Source: Clostridiales bacterium
GTDB taxonomy: Bacteria > Bacillota > Clostridia > Tissierellales > Sedimentibacteraceae
Assembly: GCA_003483345.1 (NCBI GenBank)
Contig: DMWH01000225.1
Coordinates: forward strand, 11,460 to 28,497
Length of the DNA: 17,038 bases
Direction of reading: 5' to 3'
The translations under genes and the position numbers were made by a program. Of the stretch, positions 13,326 through 17,038 are shown in pieces (positions within the stretch are counted from its first letter, which is position 1; each line of letters opens with the position of its first letter). A model generated the notes under the pieces. That model was given only the letters and a program-made list of their open reading frames with translations. It did not search any database and had not been told where the DNA came from.

Positions 13326-14436
13326 TTATCGTTCTCTTGATTTCATTTTCAAATATTCATTCATAAACATATCTAAATTGCCGTCCATTACCGACTGAAC
13401 ATTTGATGTTTCGGCATCCGTGCGATGGTCCTTCACCATGCTGTAAGGGTGAAATACATATGAGCGGATTTGGCTTCCCCATGCAATTTGATTGTATTTT
13501 CCTTGAATATCTTCGATTTTTTCCTTGTTTTCCAGCCTCTTTATTTCCAAAAGCTTTGATTTTAGCATGTTCATTGCGGTTTCCTTGTTGCTGTGCTGAG
13601 ACCTCTGGTTTTGGCAGGAAACCACTATGCCTGTAGGTATATGTGTTATGCGTATTGCGGAGTCTGTAGTATTAACGTGCTGTCCTCCTGCACCGCTCGA
13701 GCGGTAAGTATCAATTTTTATATCATCTTCATTGATCTCAATATCTTCATCATCTTCAATTTCAGGTGTTACATCCACTGATGCAAAGGATGTGTGCCTC
13801 CTGTTTGAAGAGTCAAAAGGTGATATTCTGACAAGTCTGTGTACACCTTTTTCGGATTTCAAATATCCGTAAGAGTTTTGCCCTTCAACAAAAACGGTGA
13901 CACTCTTAATTCCCGCTTCTGTATCCGTTTGTATATCATATATTTCCATACTATAGCCCTTGGATTCTATCCACCTGGTGTACATTCGAAACAGCATATC
14001 CGCCCAATCTTGTGCCTCGGTGCCTCCTGCTCCCGCATGAATGGATAAAATTGCATTATTTCCATCGTATTCTTCGCTTAAAAGAGCAACTATTCTTGCA
14101 CTTTCCAATTGTTCTTCAGCCTCATCCATATTCTTCAGAAGCTCCGGCACATGGCTTTCGTCATCTTCTTCTTTTATCAATTCGATGAAAAGCTCAATAT
14201 CTTCTACCTGCTGTTTTAATTTATTAAATTCTTCTATTCGGTTTGTGTTATGCTTTAACTTCTGAGATACTTTTTGCGCCTTTTCCTGGTCATTCCAAAA
14301 TCCGGGTTCCTGCATCTGTGATTCCAATGTAAAATTTTCTTCCCTCAACTTTTCCAAGTCAAAGGGAACCACCTACCTCGTTTAATATATCATTGAACTT
14401 TTTGATTCTTTCAGTAATTTCATACCAATCAGTCAA
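13326..14436 (-). CDS. prfB: Peptide chain release factor 2 (programmed +1 frameshift)
   Basis: RF2 terminates translation at UGA and UAA. The gene is in two frames: 25 codons from TTG (14436) ending Gly-Gly-Ser-Leu, an in-frame TGA (14361-14359) at codon 26, then the main frame beginning GAC (14360-14358). Joined, it gives about 369 residues. The stop-codon recognition motif SPF falls at residues 205-207 and the catalytic GGQ ([10 protein letters not shown]) at 250-252, the same numbers as in E. coli RF2, which confirms the TTG start and shift. Position 246 is Ser rather than the Thr of E. coli K-12. No ATG exists in the first frame; GAAGGAG lies 11 bases before the TTG, a longer spacing than usual. 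An open-frame start near 14372 (GTG) is an artefact of the frameshift. It follows secA, as in many Firmicutes. Confidence 0.95.
14358..14374 (-). promoter_or_regulatory. RF2 autoregulatory frameshift site
   Basis: On the minus strand AGGTGG (14374-14369), four bases TTCC, then CTT TGA C. When RF2 is scarce, termination at TGA is slow, the CTT-decoding tRNA slips one base forward to TTT, and reading resumes at GAC. The internal Shine-Dalgarno-like AGGTGG ends four bases before CTT; in E. coli AGGGGG ends three bases before it. Confidence 0.93.
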
Positions 14437-14470
14437 TATATCATCATCTCCTTCTTAAATATTCATAACT

Positions 14471-14545
14471 TGTCATCCTGAGCAAAGCGAAGGATCTCAT
14501 TTTTACATGCATGAGATTCTTCGGGCTAAAGCCCTCAGAATGACA
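14471..14545. repeat. Palindromic dispersed repeat, copy C
   Basis: A 75-bp element bounded by TGTCATCCTGAG (14471-14482) and CTCAGAATGACA (14534-14545), inverted relative to copy A. Inside are the hairpin GGGC-TAAA-GCCC (14524-14535) and the inverted pair GAAGGATCTCAT / ATGAGATTCTTC around a 10-base loop. It lies 24 bases after the secA stop codon, in the gap before prfB, and would fold into a branched stem in the secA-prfB transcript. Confidence 0.85.
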
Positions 14546-14569
14546 ATTCATAAACACACAGCAATAACA

Positions 14570-17038
14570 CTATTTCTCATTTGCTCCGCAGCATTTTTTA
14601 TACTTTTTCCCGCTTCCGCACGGACACGGGTCATTTCTGCCTACCTTTTTCTCTTTTTTAACAAGAGGCTGAGGCCTGCCCCCAATACTGTCTGCATCTG
14701 CTCCGCTGACACTTGTAATTCTTGCTACTTGTTTTCGCTGCAATTTTTCCTGAGGTCTTACTCTCATGAGCATTTTTACCGTATCTTCCTGAATTGCTTC
14801 AGTCATTTCTTCAAACATATCAAATCCTTCTACCTGATATGCTCTGACAGGGTCTTCATTTCCTATGGCACGAAGTCCGATTCCCTGTTTCAGTTGGTCC
14901 ATAGCGTCTATATGGTCCATCCATTTTGTATCAACATTTCTAAGAAGTACAATTCTTTCCACTTCTCTGAAAGTTTCTTCTCCAAACTCTGCTTCCTGCC
15001 TTGCATAATGCTTGTCAACGGCAATTCTGACTCTTTTTCTTAAGTCTTCCTTGTCTATATCTTCGGGTTTTACTCCGTCAAAGCTGATTAACAGTGAGAA
15101 TGTTTCTGCTATATACTTGACAAATCCGTTCAAATCCCAATTTTCATTATTCTTTTCGTCGGTCGTATACATGTTGATTGCCTTGTCGATTAAGGAATCA
15201 ATCATGTTGGAAATATATTCTTTTAAGTCTTCTCCTAACAGTACCCTTCTTCTTTCGGAATAAATTATTTCTCTTTGCTTATTCATTACATTGTCATATT
15301 GGAGAACATGTTTTCTTATATCAAAGTTTCTTCCTTCAACTCTTGCTTGGGCTGTTTCAATGGTCCTGGTCAGCATTCCTGCTTCCAGAGGCTCGTCTTC
15401 AGGCATTTTTAATGTTTCGATTATTGCTTTAACCTTATCACCGGCAAACAGTCTCATTAAATCATCTTCCAGGGATATATAAAACCTGGATGAACCCGGG
15501 TCTCCCTGCCTGCCTGAACGACCTCTGAGCTGATTGTCGATACGCCTTGATTCGTGGCGTTCAGTACCGATAATATGAAGTCCGCCTGCTTCTATTACCT
15601 TTTTTTGCTCGTCTCTCAATTCGTTTTTTGATTCTTCCAATAACTGCTTATATACTCTTCTTGCTTCCAATATTTCAGCATCATCTGTTTCATTGAAACC
15701 GTCAGCTTGTGCAATCAGCTCATCGGAAAATCCTTTTGCCTTAAGTTTATGCTTTGCAATAAATTCCGGATTTCCTCCAAGCACAATGTCGGTTCCTCTT
15801 CCTGCCATGTTGGTTGCAATTGTAACAGAGCCGAGACGTCCTGCCTGGGCTACAATTTCAGCTTCTTTGTCATGCTGCTTTGCATTTAATACTTCATGCT
15901 TGATTCCTTGCTTTTTTAAAAGCTTGCTTAAAATTTCTGATTTTTCTATAGAAATAGTACCAACCAAAATGGGCTGTCCTGTTTGGTGCCTTTCAATAAT
16001 TTCGTTTATTACGGCTTTGAATTTGCCTGCTTCTCCCTTGTAGACAACATCCTGCAAATCTTCTCTTATTACGGGCTTATTGGTTGGAATTTCTATTACA
16101 TCCACACCGTAAATTTCACGGAATTCATTTTCTTCCGTCTTTGCTGTTCCTGTCATACCGGACAGTTTTTTATACATTCTGAAGTAATTTTGAAATGTAA
16201 TGGTGGCAAGTGTTTTTGATTCTTTTCTTACTTCTATTCTTTCCTTTGCTTCGATTGCCTGATGAAGTCCGTTGGAATATCTCCTGCCGTACATTATACG
16301 TCCGGTAAATTCATCAACAATCAGAACTTCTCCGTCTTTTACAATGTAGTCGATATCTTTCTTCATCGTATTATGGGCTTTTAAGGCTTGATTTATATGA
16401 TGGGTGAGCTCCATGTTTTCCTGGTCGGCTAAATTCTCAACACCGAAATATTTTTCTGCTTTATCGATACCTCTTGCAGTAAGGGTAACATTTTTTGCCT
16501 TTTCATCGACTATATAATCAACAGTATCATCTTCTTCAACATCCCCCATAATATAGTCCATCTTTGTTTTCTTTTCTTCAGGCAGTTGAATTTTTCCCTT
16601 CAAATTGAGTACAAAGCTGTTTGCCATTTCATATAGGTCGGTTGATTTTTCTCCTTCTCCGGAAATAATAAGAGGTGTTCTCGCTTCATCTATAAGTATA
16701 GAGTCAACCTCGTCTATAATACAGAAGTTTAAATCCCTTTGAACCATGTCTTCCTTATGAATAACCATGTTGTCTCTTAAATAATCAAACCCAAACTCAT
16801 TGTTTGTTCCGTAGGTAATGTCCGACCTGTATGCACTAAGCCTTTCTTCCTTTGTAATGCCGTGGACTATACAGCCTACAGAAAGCCCTAAGAAATTATG
16901 CACCTTTCCCATCCAGTCGGCGTCACGCCTTGCCAAGTAATCATTTACCGTTACAACATGCACCCCGTTGCCTTCGAGAGCATTCAAATAAACAGGCAAT
17001 GTTGAAACGAGTGTTTTTCCTTCTCCTGTTTTCATTTC
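14570..17038 (-). CDS. secA: Protein translocase ATPase SecA (5' end outside window)
   Basis: Motor ATPase of the Sec pathway, which drives unfolded preproteins through SecYEG at the membrane. About 822 residues are present; the first hundred or so lie beyond the right edge. The fragment opens at Walker A (EMKTGEGKT), followed by the DEAD-type Walker [20 protein letters not shown] (about 108-126 of the fragment), the pre-protein cross-linking region, the second helicase half with NMAGRGTDI and [28 protein letters not shown], the scaffold/wing region, and a C-terminal zinc-binding tail [19 protein letters not shown] (Cys-X-Cys...Cys-Cys), which binds SecB or ribosomes in other bacteria. The ATG in EMKTGEGKT is internal, not a start. 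The stop TAG is followed by repeat copy C and then prfB. Confidence 0.97.
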   Translation of the reverse strand, partial: EMKTGEGKTLVSTLPVYLNALEGNGVHVVTVNDYLARRDADWMGKVHNFLGLSVGCIVHGITKEERLSAYRSDITYGTNNEFGFDYLRDNMVIHKEDMVQRDLNFCIIDEVDSILIDEARTPLIISGEGEKSTDLYEMANSFVLNLKGKIQLPEEKKTKMDYIMGDVEEDDTVDYIVDEKAKNVTLTARGIDKAEKYFGVENLADQENMELTHHINQALKAHNTMKKDIDYIVKDGEVLIVDEFTGRIMYGRRYSNGLHQAIEAKERIEVRKESKTLATITFQNYFRMYKKLSGMTGTAKTEENEFREIYGVDVIEIPTNKPVIREDLQDVVYKGEAGKFKAVINEIIERHQTGQPILVGTISIEKSEILSKLLKKQGIKHEVLNAKQHDKEAEIVAQAGRLGSVTIATNMAGRGTDIVLGGNPEFIAKHKLKAKGFSDELIAQADGFNETDDAEILEARRVYKQLLEESKNELRDEQKKVIEAGGLHIIGTERHESRRIDNQLRGRSGRQGDPGSSRFYISLEDDLMRLFAGDKVKAIIETLKMPEDEPLEAGMLTRTIETAQARVEGRNFDIRKHVLQYDNVMNKQREIIYSERRRVLLGEDLKEYISNMIDSLIDKAINMYTTDEKNNENWDLNGFVKYIAETFSLLISFDGVKPEDIDKEDLRKRVRIAVDKHYARQEAEFGEETFREVERIVLLRNVDTKWMDHIDAMDQLKQGIGLRAIGNEDPVRAYQVEGFDMFEEMTEAIQEDTVKMLMRVRPQEKLQRKQVARITSVSGADADSIGGRPQPLVKKEKKVGRNDPCPCGSGKKYKKCCGANEK

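Noticed and set aside
14507..15043. 178-codon plus-strand open frame opposite the 3' end of secA.
   Set aside because: It starts inside repeat copy C and is antisense to conserved SecA sequence; no ribosome site.

Overview
The window is AT-rich DNA from an endospore-forming member of the Clostridia/Tissierellia (Firmicutes). The evidence is an alpha/beta-type small acid-soluble spore protein, strong AGGAGG-type ribosome binding sites before nearly every gene, the secA-prfB pair, a Bcd/EtfAB/crotonase set typical of butyrate-forming or amino-acid-fermenting anaerobes, and sites matching CodY and clostridial Rex consensus. I cannot name the genus from sequence alone.

Layout (all genes on the minus strand except the spore protein). 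1-5302: a branched-chain/hydrophobic amino-acid ABC transporter operon, read right to left as livJ (lipoprotein) - an L-fucose-isomerase-like protein of unknown role - livH - livM - livG - livF (cut by the window edge). It has a perfect-consensus sigma-A promoter (TTGACA-17-TATAAT), a roughly 155-nt leader with two abutting helices, and two overlapping near-perfect CodY boxes upstream. 5303-5899 is the divergent regulatory region, which also holds a likely sigma-G promoter and an orphan 8-bp palindrome. 5900-6127: the spore protein on the plus strand, followed by a nested stem-loop and a bidirectional terminator. 6238-10082: crt, then bcd-etfB-etfA. The last three have their own promoter and a Rex-type operator between crt and bcd. 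10286-13223: tex and a HAD phosphatase, overlapping by 8 bases. 13326-14436: prfB (RF2) with a TTG start and the autoregulatory +1 frameshift at codon 26. 14570-17038: secA, lacking about its first hundred codons.

The genes fit an anaerobe that imports amino acids under CodY (isoleucine/GTP) control and disposes of reducing equivalents through crotonyl-CoA reduction under Rex (NADH/NAD+) control. A 75-76-bp palindromic repeat with TGTCATyCTGAG ends occurs twice complete and once degenerate, each time at the 3' end of a minus-strand gene (HAD, prfB, secA). The two complete copies are in opposite orientation and show a compensatory base-pair change in an internal hairpin; one copy supplies the stop codon of the HAD gene.

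The less conventional items are the FucI-like gene inside the liv operon, the structured liv leader and the 3'-end repeat family. No CRISPR array, rRNA, tRNA, transposase or phage gene is visible.
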